A stretch of 64,000 bases of DNA from Azadirachta indica (taxonomy: Eukaryota > Streptophyta > Magnoliopsida > Sapindales > Meliaceae): positions 5,578,481 through 5,642,480 of the forward strand of contig CM040448.1 of NCBI GenBank assembly GCA_022749755.1, given 5' to 3'. The first letter of the stretch is position 1; every line of letters starts with the position of its first letter. The notes under the pieces were generated by a model, which was given only the letters and a program-made list of their open reading frames with translations, did no database searches and was not told where the DNA came from. The position numbers and the translations under genes were made by a program. Below, one piece after another: positions 11,690 to 23,447 of the stretch.

Positions 11690-12742
11690 CTTTAGGAGAT
11701 GCAAAGTTGTCAATCTCATTCCGGCTAATGTGCAACTTCTCTAAGTTGCTCAGAGAACCTAATCCTGGGAAGAGATTAAATTGAATTATTTATAAAACAA
11801 CCAATATATTACTAAAGAAAAATATGGTCCAAACCCTCTTTTAATTCCCGACCATCCTTTATGCAAGTGATTTGTATCTGTGTTCTTTAAATAGAGGGTG
11901 AGGGTTTAATCCTTTCAAATAAAGGTTGATTTTTCTTCCCATTGCATAGGGTTCGAAATAGATATAAAATTATGAGATTTATTAGCTTTCAAAAGAAGAA
12001 AAGAAAAAAAAAGAACTGAAAAATCTCTGTTAATACTATTGAATTAATACGAGTAAAAATATATATCAAGCTTACCTTTAATATCAATAGTTCCTTTCAG
12101 TCCATTATCCAATAAATATAATTCTCTTAACGAAGAACAACCTTCTAGAGATGATATGATGCTATTATTGAACCAATTCATGCTTAAATCGAGAATTTGC
12201 AAGTTTCTCAATCTTGATAGACCTGCAAATAAATAAGTAAACAAAAAATTTTAAGAGAATATGTAGTTCATGAATTAATCATATTTATTTTTTAAATCTT
12301 ATATGCAGGAGAAAGAAGACCTTTGTTATCAATACGACCAAAGAAATAATTTAAACTTAAATGAAACCCCTCAAGTTGTTTAAAGGGAGTAAATAAAGAA
12401 GTATTGAGATACCACTCTCCTTCAACCCCATGCCTAATGTACCAGATATCTAGATTTACCACTCTAACAATACCAGTGGTATTGTTGCTACAATTAACCC
12501 TATTCCATTGACAGCAGTTTGAATTTTCATTTCCTTCTACCCAATTTTCAAAGCTGCTAGGATCATTGTAGCAGAAATCATCACTATTAGAAGGATTGAA
12601 GGAACCTTTAATTTGTAGGAGGGCTATTATCTCTTTCTTTTTCTTCCAAACATCTCTCACAACTCCTCCAATAACCTAGCTATAACAATACAACACACAT
12701 TAACAGCAACTGCACCCAAACCCTTTTTGAGTTCATTATCAT
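11690..12742 (-). pseudogene. RLP 5' fragment, copy 2 (exons 1-3 only, broken)
   Basis: Three exons equivalent to the first part of the complete RLP gene: 12321-12742 (422 nt), 12076-12222 (147 nt) and 11690-11764 (75 nt). Exon 1 starts with ATG but has a CAG-to-TAG stop in the signal peptide (the Q of LLQLG) and a 7-nt insertion in the LRRNT region that shifts the frame. The promoter has lost the TATAAATAG box. The 3' LRR exon, island and transmembrane segment are absent; the unit ends against a truncated TIR element. Downstream ATGs give short open frames, but no secreted LRR protein can be made from the normal start. Exons 2 and 3 themselves remain open. Confidence 0.85.
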
Positions 12743-14351
12743 CTTGATCTCTCTCTACCACTCACTAGAGCTTGCTCTAATGCCATGCTAATATTCCATT
12801 TCCAATATAATTGAAACGGAATATTGCCCAGTTATTTTGTTGACTTAATTTATGGATATCCTTGTGACTTGGTCTTCATCAAAATTATTTTAATTTTCTT
12901 ATTTATTTATTATTTTAAGCATATTCCAGGCATGCTAGCTCCTGTCTCAGAGTCTTTGGTCTTTGATTGCCTTGGTCCCTCAATTTTTTTTCTACTATTT
13001 CGACACAAAAAATTCGATTGCCTAGTGAAAGAAATATTTCTTAGTTAATTCCTAGAAAAAAAACTAAATAATCTTATTAATAACAAGCAATCAGAAAACA
13101 CATGTATAAATACATACATTGCATACATGTAACTAAAATATATGTTTTAAAGTCATGTTTCGTGTAAGGAATCGAAAGAAATAGGAATGGAAAAGAAAAA
13201 GAAAAGTAACGGAGAAAGAAAATAAATGGAAAAATGAATGTTATATCTTTATTCAGTTGAATAAAGGAACTGTAGAGAAAAATAAATTTATTATTTCTTT
13301 TAGATAAAATATTCTCTATTTAGAAATTACTTATATTCCTTAATAAAAATTTGCTAATTTTATTTTTTACTATAATTTAATTTATTCTATAAATTTTAAT
13401 ATTAAAAATCAACACATTTAATAATTTATTACTATAAATTAAAAAAAATTAAAAGATAAAAGTATCAAAGATAAATATAAAAAAATATTAACAAATATTA
13501 TAAAAAAAATAAAGAATTTACCTTAACCTTAAATTAGTTAATGATTCACTAGCTAATTATCTTGGAACAAGTAAACAAAGGACTCAAACACTTGAGCACA
13601 TTATCCTGGTTCTTTCAGAGAAAATTAATTTGGTTTTCTTCCTTAATTACGAAAAAATTGAAAAATAAAGCATAATTTTATCAGTAATTATTTCTTATAT
13701 CATAGAAACTTATAATTATCAAATACATATGACTATTGCATTAATAATAAGTGCGAAGCATAAAAAAATTAACATTTAATAAATTAATATGGAGAATAAC
13801 TATATGAAAAGATATATTTTATACATAATACAAATGATAGACAAAAAAGATAGTGAATGTAGTTATAATAAAATTATGTTGAATTTATGGAAAAAAATAA
13901 AAATTACACTACTAAAACATTGATTTCTAATTTTTAAAAAATTAAAATAATGGTATATGAATCAATTTTATAAAAAACTAAAAAAAGATAATAATTTATT
14001 AAAAAATAATTGGTTAAAATAATTAGTAAATTGAGAAGTTTAAGGATTAAAAAAAGGTAGAAATGATGATTGCCACATTTAAGAATCCTATAATGAATCT
14101 CCAATCTCACGAGGATTTCTTTCCCCTGCCTCCTACATTTCACCCAACTAAAACACCCTAAGATATATTTGCTTGAACAATGAGCAAACCAAAAAAAAAA
14201 AAAAACACGACGAAAGGAAAGGATAAATGAAAGGAATAGAGAAAGGAAATTAAGAATGGGGTAAGAAAAAGTATTTCTACTTGGTTGAAACCAGGGATCG
14301 TGAAAGCAAAAGAATTCATTACATATGTAATATTTTTGAAGAAAAAGACGT

Positions 14352-14570
14352 TTGAGTCTGAAAGACTTAGCTAAATCGAATAATTAGTTTTAATAATTTT
14401 AAAAATATCCATAAAAATTTTAAAATAATAATTATACCTCTATCAATAATAGTTATTTATAAAAGTAATTATTAGATATTTAAAATTTGGCAAAATATAA
14501 TGTATTTATAAAAAATACATGAATAAATAGTAAAATAATAATATAATATTAATAATAAATTAAATGTTTA
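14352..14570 (+). repeat. Truncated TIR element (family A) abutting RLP copy 3
   Basis: Same element fragment as at 11430-11650, again directly beyond the 75-nt RLP exon. It begins near the word GAGTCTGAAAGACTTAG and runs into the RLP homology at 14611. Confidence 0.65.
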
Positions 14571-14610
14571 TATATTGTATAAAGAATATATTCTATAATT
14601 CATGAAGTAC

Positions 14611-15507
14611 CTTTAGGAGATGCAAAGTTGTCAATCTCATTCAAGCCGATGTCCAACTTCTCTAAGTTGCTCAGAGAACCTAATCCTGGGAAGAGGTTAA
14701 ATTGAATTATTTAGATAGGGTAAAAATAGATATAAAATTATCGAGTTTATTAGCTTTTAAAAGAAGAAAATAACTGAAAAGTCTCTGTTAATACTATTGA
14801 ATTAATACGAGTGAAAATATATATCAAGCTTACCTTTAATATCAATAGTTCCTTTCAGTTCATTACCAAATAAATATAATTCTCTTAACGAATAACAACC
14901 TTCTAAAGATGATATGATGCTATTATTGAACCAATTCACACTTAAATCGAGAATTTGCAAGTTTCTCAATCTTGATAGACCTGCAAATAAATAAGTAAAC
15001 AAAAAATTTTAAGAGAATATGTAATTAAAAAAAGAATCATATTTATTTTTTGAAGTTTATATGTAGGAGAAAGAAGAATCAAGACCTTTGTTATCAATAA
15101 GACCAAAGAAATAATTTAAACTTAAATGAAACCTCTCAAGTTGTTTAAAGGGAGTAAATAAAGAAGTATTGAGATACCACTCTCCTTCAACCCCATGCCT
15201 AATGTACCAGATATCTAGATTTACCACTCTAACAATACCAGTGGTATTGTTGCTACAATTAACCCTATTCCATTGACAGCAGTTTGAATTTTCATTTCCT
15301 TCTACCCAATTTTCAAAGCTGCTAGGATCATTGTAGCAGAAATCATCACTATTAGAAGGATTGAAGGAACCTTTAATTTGTAGGAGGGCTATTATCTCTT
15401 TCTTTTTCTTCCAAACATCTCTCACAACTCCTCCAATAACCTAGCTATAACAATACAACACACATTAACAGCAACTGCACCCAAACCCTTTTTGAGTTCA
15501 TTATCAT
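14611..15507 (-). pseudogene. RLP 5' fragment, copy 3 (exons 1-3 only, broken)
   Basis: Exons are 15086-15507 (422 nt), 14834-14980 (147 nt) and 14611-14685 (75 nt). It carries exactly the same in-frame TAG and 7-nt insertion in exon 1 as copy 2, and the same lost TATA box, so both lesions predate the duplication that separated these copies. The intron between exons 2 and 3 is shortened. There is no 3' LRR exon. Exons 2 and 3 keep open frames and correct phase-1 junctions (acceptor CAG, donor GGTA). Confidence 0.85.
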
Positions 15508-17121
15508 CTTGATCTCTCTCTACCACTCACTAGAGCTTGCTCTAATGCCATGCTAATATTCCATTTCCAATATAATTGAAACGGAATATTGCCCAGTTAT
15601 TTTGTTGACTTAATTTATGGATATCCTTTTGACTTGGTCTTCATCAAAATTATTTTAATTTTCTTATTTATTTATTATTTTAAGCATATTCCAGGCATGC
15701 TAGCTCCTGTCTCAGAGTCTTTGGTCTTTGATTGCCTTGGTCCCTCAATTTTTTTTTCTACTATTTCGACACAAAAAATTCGATTGCCTAGTGAAAGAAA
15801 TATTTCTTAGTTAATTCCTAGAAAAAAAACTAAATAATCTTATTAATAACAAGCAATCAGAAAACACATGTATAAATACATACATTGCATACATGTAACT
15901 AAAATATATGTTTTAAAGTCATGTTTCGTGTAAGGAATCGAAAGAAATAGGAATGGAAAAGAAAAAGAAAAGTAACGGAGAAAGAAAATAAATGGAAAAA
16001 TGAATGTTATATCTTTATTCAGTTGAATAAAGGAACTGTAGAGAAAAATAAATTTATTATTTCTTTTAGATAAAATATTCTCTATTTAGAAATTACTTAT
16101 ATTCCTTAATAAAAATTTGCTAATTTTATTTTTTACTATAATTTAATTTATTCTATAAATTTTAATATTAAAAATCAACACATTTAATAATTTATTACTA
16201 TAAATTAAAAAAAATTAAAAGATAAAAGTATCAAAGATAAATATAAAAAAATATTAACAAATATTATAAAAAAAATAAAGAATTTACCTTAACCTTAAAT
16301 TAGTTAATGATTCACTAGCTAATTATCTTGGAACAAGTAAACAAAGGACTCAAACACTTGAGCACATTATCCTGGTTCTTTCAGAGAAAATTAATTTGGT
16401 TTTCTTCCTTAATTACGAAAAAATTGAAAAATAAAGCATAATTTTATCAGTAATTATTTCTTATATCATAGAAACTTATAATTATCAAATACATATGACT
16501 ATTGCATTAATAATAAGTGCGAAGCATAAAAAAATTAACATTTAATAAATTAATATGGAGAATAACTATATGAAAAGATATATTTTATACATAATACAAA
16601 TGATAGACAAAAAAGATAGTGAATGTAGTTATAATAAAATTATGTTGAATTTATGGAAAAAAATAAAAATTACACACTACTAAAACATTGATTTCTAATT
16701 TTTAAAAAATTAAAATAATGGTATATGAATCAATTTTATAAAAAACTAAAAAAAGATAATAATTTATTAAAAAATAATTGGTTAAAATAATTAGTAAATT
16801 GAGAAGTTTAAGGATTAAAAAAAGGTAGAAATGATGATTGCCACATTTAAGAATCCTATAATGAATCTCCAATCTCACGAGGATTTCTTTCCCCTGCCTC
16901 CTACATTTCACCCAACTAAAACACCCTAAGATTATATTTGGCTTGAACAATGAGCAAACCAAAAAAAAAAAAAAAACACGACGAAAGGAAAGGATAAATG
17001 AAAGGAATAGAGAAAGGAAATTAAGAATGGGGTAAGAAAAAGTATTTCTACTTGGTTGAAACCAGGGATCGTGAAAGCAAAAGAATTCATTACATATGTA
17101 ATATTTTTGAAGAAAAAGACG

Positions 17122-17340
17122 TTTGAGTCTGAAAGACTTAGTTAAATCGAATAATTAGTTTTAATAATTTTAAAAATATCCATAAAAATTTTAAAATAAT
17201 AATTATACCTCTATCAATAATAGTTATTTATAAAAGTAATTATTAGATATTTAAAATTTGGCAAAATATAATGTATTTATAAAAAATACATGAATAAATA
17301 GTAAAATAATAATATAATATTAATAATAAATTAAATGTTT
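17122..17340 (+). repeat. Truncated TIR element (family A) abutting RLP copy 4
   Basis: Third copy of the same fragment, next to the 75-nt exon ending at 17382. Confidence 0.65.
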
Positions 17341-17381
17341 ATATATTGTATAAAGAATATATTCTATAATTCATGAAGTAC

Positions 17382-18432
17382 CTTTAGGAGATGCAAAGTT
17401 GTCAATCTCATTCAAGCCGATGTCCAACTTCTCTAAGTTGCTCAGAGAACCTAATCCTGGGAAGAGATTAAATTGAATTATTTATAAACAACCAATATAT
17501 TCTTAAAGAATAATATGGTCCAAACCTCCATTAATTGCCGACCACCTTTTATCCAACTGGTCTATATATGTGTCCTTTAAATAGAGGGCGAAGGTTTGAT
17601 CCTTTCAAATATATGTTAATTTTCCTTCCAAAGAAACAGGGTTCGAAATAGATATAAAATTATGGGATTTATTAGCTTTCAAAAGAAGAAAAGAAAAGAA
17701 AAGAACTGAAAAGCCTCTGTTAATACTATTGAATTAATACGAGTAAAAATATATATCAAGCTTACCTTTAATATCAATAGTTCCTTTCAGTCCATTATCC
17801 AATAAATATAATTCTCTTAACGAAGAACAACCTTCTAAAGATGATATGATGCTATTATTGAACCAATTCATGCTTAAATCGAGAATTTGCAAGTTTCTCA
17901 ATCTTGATAGACCTACAAATAAATAAGTAAACAAAAAATTTTAAGAGAATATGTAGTTCATGAATTAATAATATTTATTTTTTAAATCTTATATGTAGGA
18001 GAAAGAAGAATCAAGACCTTTGTTATCAATAACGCCAAAGAAACGATTTGAACTTAAATTCAGCCCCTCAAGTTGTTCAAAGGGAGTAAACAAAGAAGTA
18101 TTGAGATACCACTCTCCTTCAACACCAATTCTAATGTAGGAAAGATCTAGATTTACCACTCTAATAATACCAGTGGTATTGTTGCTACACTTAACCCTAT
18201 TCCATTGACAGCAGTTTGAATTTTCATTTCCTTCTACCCAATTTTCAAAACTGCTAGGATCATTGTAGTAGAAATCATCACTGTTAGAAGGATTGAAGAA
18301 ATGTTTAATTTGCAAGAGGGCTATTCTCTCTTTCTCCAAACATCCCTCACAACTTCTCCAAAACCCTAGCTGTAATAATACAGCATACATCAATAGCAAT
18401 TTCACCCAAACCCTTTTTGAGTTCATCATCAT
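17382..18432 (-). CDS. RLP 5' module, copy 4: intact promoter and exons 1-3, no 3' LRR exon
   Basis: Exons are 18018-18432 (415 nt), 17766-17912 (147 nt) and 17382-17456 (75 nt), exactly the lengths of the complete gene. All are open, with phase-1 junctions; the acceptor of exon 2 is TAG. They encode a signal peptide, an LRRNT cap and the first LRRs, very like the complete RLP. The TATAAATAG box (18480-18488) and W-box (18524-18529) are both kept, unlike in copies 2 and 3. No transmembrane or main LRR exon follows: the next downstream sequence is a TIR element fragment and the array of copies 3 and 2. It is either a truncated gene or an alternative first-exon module for the 3' exon at 5797-7976. 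Without splicing, exon 1 alone would end after a 147-residue secreted LRRNT protein. Confidence 0.55.
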
Positions 18433-18479
18433 ATTGATATCTCTTTGAAACTCACAAGAACTTAATCTAAGCTAATAGT

Positions 18480-18529
18480 CTATTTATAATATAATTGAAA
18501 AGGAATATTGCCCAATTATTTTGTTGACC
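18480..18529 (-). promoter_or_regulatory. TATA box and W-box of RLP module 4
   Basis: TATAAATAG on the minus strand at 18480-18488 and TTGACC on the + strand at 18524-18529, at the same spacing from the ATG (18432) as in the complete gene. Copies 2 and 3 have TTGGAAATG in place of the TATA box. Retention here suggests this promoter may still work. Confidence 0.5.
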
Positions 18530-20949
18530 TAATTTATGGATATCTTCTTGACTTTATGTTCGCCAAAATCATTTTAATTTTCTTATTTATTTATTATAAT
18601 AAGCATATTTCCATGCATGCTTCTATCTCAAAGTCTTGGTCTTTGATTGTGTTGGTCTCCTCAGTTTTGTTGCTTCATTCATTTTTCTACAATTTGAACA
18701 CAAAAAATTCAAACGCCAAAAGAAATATTTTATTAGTTATTTCCTAGAAAAATTAAATAATTTTATTAAGGACAATAAATGAAAAGTCACACACACACAC
18801 AGACACAGAGAATATATATATATATATATATATGGGAAATGAATTTTTTCTGTATTGAGTTGAAATAAGGAATTGTAGCGAAAAATAAATTTATTATATT
18901 TTTTAGGCAAAAACACCTTCTATTTAGAAATTACTTATATTCCTTAATAAAAATTTACTAATTTATTTTTTAATATAATTTTTGATTTATTCTTAAAATT
19001 TTAATATTAAAACATTGACATATTTAATAATTTATTCTATAAATTAAAAATTAAAGATAAATATATCAAAGATAGATATAAAAAAATTAAAATATTCACA
19101 AATATTATAACAACAATAAAAATTAACTTTAACCGTAAATTAGTTATTGATTCACTAGATAATTATCTTGCAACAAGCTATGAATAAAGAACTCAAACAT
19201 TGAAGCCCAAATCGTAATTTTATTTTAAAAGAAGTAATTTGGTAGTCTTTTGCAATTATGAAAAATAAAAAAAATTAAAGTATAATTACATCAATAATTA
19301 TTTCTTATATCATAAAAATTATAATTATCAAATAAATATGACTAATTGTGTTAATAATAAGTATGAAGTACAAATAAATGAATACTTATCAAATTAATAT
19401 GGAGAATAACCATATGAAAAGATATATTTTACACATTTATAACAGATATAGTTATAATAAAATTATGTTGAATTTATGAAAAAATAAAAATTATACTCCT
19501 AAGAAATTAATTTCTATTTTTGAAAAAATAAAATAATAGTATATAAATTAATTTTATAAATAACTAAAACAAGATAATACTTATTGAAAATAATTAGTGA
19601 AAATAATTTATTTAACATAAAATTACGATGAAACATATAGAGAAGCATGTAAATTGAGATGTTTATGTATTAGAACAAGTAGAAATGATGATTACTCGCA
19701 AACAATTAACAATAAAATTAATAAGAGATGATTAAGAGCCCATTTGAGATTGCTGGAGGAAGAGATAAAAGAGATTTTGAGTAGTCAAAAATTGTTTTAG
19801 ATGTTTGATAAATTTTTTTTTAAAATTACTATAGTAGGTTTGGTAAAAATTTGATTTTGAAAAACAGTTTTTTTATATAATTATAATACTAAATATCCAT
19901 TTAAAATTACAAAAGTTAAAAATTAACCATGCAAATAATTTTTAAATTTCAACTTTAATTGAAAAATAAAGTTGTTAAAACCAAATTTTTTTTTTTATTA
20001 CTTTTTTATTTTTATTTTTAATTTTGATTTATATTTTTACAATTTATATTATACTTTATTATTTTATATTATATAATTTATTTGCCATTACTTCATCAAG
20101 ATCATAAATTAGAGCGATGTCGTTTTACCTACTTGAAGTATGATATCTAGATATATATTAGCATTTAAAATAATTTTTATTCATCACTATTTATTATATA
20201 CATTTGAATCATTTGTATTATTATTATATTTTTAACAATAAGTTTATCCAACGCATAAAATAGTTTTTGAAATTTACAGCATTTTAGTAAATAAAATTAA
20301 ACCAAACACTAAACTGATTTTTTCAAAATTGATTATTTTTAAAACACAACAGAAGCTAGTAAATTATTTTAAAATTCACGGCAATCCCAAACTAGCCCTA
20401 ACTCGCATATTACAAATAAAATTTATCCTACAATAATTAAAATTTGATTACTTGGTTCATTATGGTAATTTTTTTATTTTGTTAATCTTTTTTATTATCA
20501 ATTAAAAAAATATATATAAATACATCAATAATTATTTTCTGTATAATAAAAATCATAAATTATCAAATAAATAAGTCTAGTTGTATAAACAATAAATATG
20601 AAATATAAAATAAATTATAAATTAATATATATTTTAAAATATGTATAAATATATTTTACATATAATAAAAATGATATGATAATAACAATAAATGTAATTA
20701 TAATAGATAGTGTTAGTATTTACAAACAAAAATAAACAATTCATTGAATGAGGTTGAATTTACAAATATTGAGGATAAAGGCATGCCTAATTATTCTGTT
20801 AAATGCCATAATTTATAATATAATTGCAATGACACGCTTAATTGCTTTGTTGACTTAGAGATTGTTTAGTCGTGCTAATTAACATTTCATAAATATTAAA
20901 TTAAAATATGTAAATATTTATTCAGTCATTTTACTATTTATCTCAAAGA
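18530..20949. other. AT-rich spacer with microsatellite; no gene seen
   Basis: Contains CA and TA microsatellite runs at about 18790-18833, one copy of the GTTGAA-AAGGAAT repeat tail near 18858-18900, a MITE at 19736-20398 and otherwise AT-rich DNA without open frames of note. Confidence 0.5.
19736..20398. mobile_element. MITE, probable hAT type
   Basis: The left end reads GAGCCCATTTGAGATTGC and the complement of the right end reads GGGCTAGTTTGGGATTGC. This is an imperfect terminal inverted repeat of the GGGC-GTTTGGGATTGC kind known from plant hAT-like MITEs. The element is about 660 bp and non-coding. The 8-bp flanks do not match, so a target-site duplication is not confirmed. Confidence 0.55.
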
Positions 20950-21323
20950 TATTTATCAAATTTAATTGGTACAATAAATAATTTATATTAACATATAGTT
21001 ATATAGTAATTAAAATAACATTTATAGTATTTTAAAACTAATACAAAACATTTTAATAGATTTTTCTATCAAATACTATACTAAAGAGTTGTACAATACA
21101 TAGATACTATGAAACATACACTTCTTTATCACTTTCAATAGACCCTTCACTTTAGTACATCCACACATATTTTTATCTCTTAAGTCTTGGTCTTCCTCTA
21201 TCAAATTCCATTGTGGGTCCCTTCAATTTAATTTGTTCTGTTTTTCTAAGATTCCAACCCAATCGGCACGGGAGACTCTTGGTTATTTCTAGAGAAGCAA
21301 AAAATGCGAAAGTGTCGCTATTA

Positions 21324-21370
<47 letters not shown>

Positions 21371-22850
21371 GACTATTTTATCACTCCAACAACAAAATAC
21401 ACTACTAAAACACTTTTTCTTAATATATGATTTAGATATTATTGTGTGATAAGATTCATCATGACACATGAAACAATCTACAAAAGAAATCATGCAGGAC
21501 TTTCAAGAAGAACTACTCACTTAATGCATTTTAGAGTTGTCTTTAAAATGAAGTACATGAAAGAAGTCGATGGAGAAAGTTCGTGAAAGAACTTCACGGA
21601 GGAAAGTTTACATATTTCTTAAATTTAATTAGTATAATAAATAATTTATATTAATATATAAATATATATTAATTAAAATTACATTTATAGCATTTAAAAA
21701 TAATGCAAAACATTTTAATGTATTTTTCTACCAAATACTATAAAAAAGAGTTAGTACAATATATAGATACTATGAAACATACACTTCTTCATCACTTTCA
21801 ATAGACCCTTGACTTTAGGATTCAACACATTTTTTGTCACTTAAGTCTTGGTCTTTTTCTATCTAAAGAAAAACAAGTCTTGGTCTTCTATTGTGGGTCT
21901 CTTCAATTTAATTTGTTCTGTTTTTCTAAGATTCCAACCCAACTAGCACGGGAGACTCTAGGTTATTTCTAGAGAAGCAAAAAATGGGAAAGTGTCGCTA
22001 TTATTATTATTATAATTTTTTTTATTATTATTATTATTATTATTAACTGTTTTATCACTCCAACAACAAAATACACTATTAAAACACTTTTTCTTAATAT
22101 ATGATTTGGATATTATTGTGTGATAAGATTCATTATAGCACATAAAACAATTTACAAAAGAAATCTTGTGGAACTTTCGAGAAGAACTATTCACTTAATG
22201 CATTTTAAAGTTGTCTTTAAAATGAAGTACATGAAGGAAGTCCATGGAGAAAGTCCATGAAAGAACTTCACGAAAGAAAGTTTACATATTTCTCAAATTT
22301 AATTAGTATAATAAATAATTTATATTAATATATGAATATATATTAATTAAAATAACATTTATAGTATTTAAAAATAATGCAAAACATTTTAATGTATTTT
22401 TCTACCAAATACTATAAGAAAGAGTTGTACAATATGTAGATATCATGAAACATACACTTTATCACTTTCAGTAGACCTTTAGCTTTTGGAAATCTATACA
22501 TGTTCTTATCTCTAAGTCTTGGTCTTTTCTATCAAAAGAAAAACGAGTCTTGGTCTTTGGTTGCGGGTCATTCACTTTTGTTCAGTTTTTCTAAGATTCC
22601 AACCCAACCAACACGAAATACTCTTGGTTATTTCTAGAAAAGCAAAAAATTGGGAAAAGTCAGTATTACAAATATATTATTATTATTATTATTATTATTG
22701 ACTATTCTACCACTCCAACACAAAATACACTGTTAAAATAATTTTTATTCATATATGATTTGAATATTATTGTATGGTAAAATTTATCATGACATGTGAA
22801 ACAATCTACAACAAAAATCATGTGGTACTGTCAAGAAGTCATTCTTGACA
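20950..22850. repeat. Tandem triplication of a ~665-bp unit with TTA/ATT microsatellites
   Basis: Three consecutive units begin near 20950, 21612 and 22287 (periods about 663 and 675 bp). Shared landmarks are CTATGAAACATACACTTC, the AAGTCTTGGTCTT block, TTCTAAGATTCCAACCCAA, GGTTATTTCTAGA-AAGCAAAAAA, then a TTA/ATT run. The runs lie at about 21318-21370 (longest), 22000-22043 (interrupted) and 22675-22699. Open frames here encode poly-Asn on one strand and poly-Leu on the other purely because of the triplet run, and I do not call them genes. Confidence 0.85.
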
Positions 22851-23189
22851 CAAAAACGAGTTTTCGACCTCTTTTAAAGAAAATTCATTCTTGAGTTTTA
22901 TCTAGCGGATAAAATTTGTAATTCAACATTAAATCATCTTGTAACTTAAAAGAGTAACTCTTCTCAGCAAACTTTCTTAAAACTCCAAAGTTTATAAATT
23001 TTTTTCTTTTCTTGCACTTGTTAGTGGCTCTTCTGAAATATGTGTACTTGAAATAATAAACTACTTTTAAATTTCTCATAACTCTTCCTAAATCTTACTT
23101 GATGTGTTTACCAACTAAATTTGTCTTTACAATTAAATCTTCCTCAAGGATAACCTTATTATCTTTAATATGAATAGGTAGAATCATAT

Positions 23190-23447
23190 TAATGATAGAC
23201 AGGTCTTTGACTTGTATTTTTTGTACATGTTAAATTAAGATCACATAAGACCTCTTTTTGCACAATTTCTAGTATGTTTTTAATTTTCTTTTCAAGCACA
23301 TCTTCAGACATTACCTTAAGGTCAATTTTACCCATGTTATCAAATATCTTGTTAACTACATTGTCCAGAACATCTATAATAACTCCATCCAGTTTAAGCT
23401 TAAGTTGTGCTTCAATTTCTTTGACTAAAAGAATGGCATATGGTAAT
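23190..23447 (-). pseudogene. Unidentified open stretch of ~85 codons
   Basis: On the minus strand one frame stays open for about 85 codons. It begins in a TIYILPYAILLVKEIEA-like stretch, is then rich in Asp, Lys, Val and Ile, and ends at a TAA near 23190. The composition looks protein-like and could form helices. The first ATG is internal. I do not recognise the family; a retroelement accessory protein remnant is one guess from the neighbourhood. Confidence 0.2.

Larger units (their letters stand above)
12304..17461. repeat. Recent tandem duplication: 12304-14690 repeated as 15069-17461
   Basis: The ~2.4-kb block covering exon 1 and upstream DNA of RLP copy 2, through exon 3 of the next unit, is repeated almost without change with an offset of 2765-2771 bp. 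Even the stop codon, the 7-nt insertion and the AT-rich spacer are shared. Differences are a few single bases and 1-3-bp indels. Outside it, copy 3 lacks about 170 bp of the intron between exons 2 and 3 that is present in copies 2 and 4. Confidence 0.9.

Noticed and set aside
11940..11955. GGTTCGAAA-like word suggesting a tRNA T-loop
   Set aside because: No acceptor stem, D-arm or anticodon arm around it; the word occurs in a duplicated intron (again near 17640).
21173..21493. Poly-Asn (minus) and poly-Leu (plus) ORFs
   Set aside because: Both are translations of the same TTA/ATT microsatellite in a triplicated non-coding unit.
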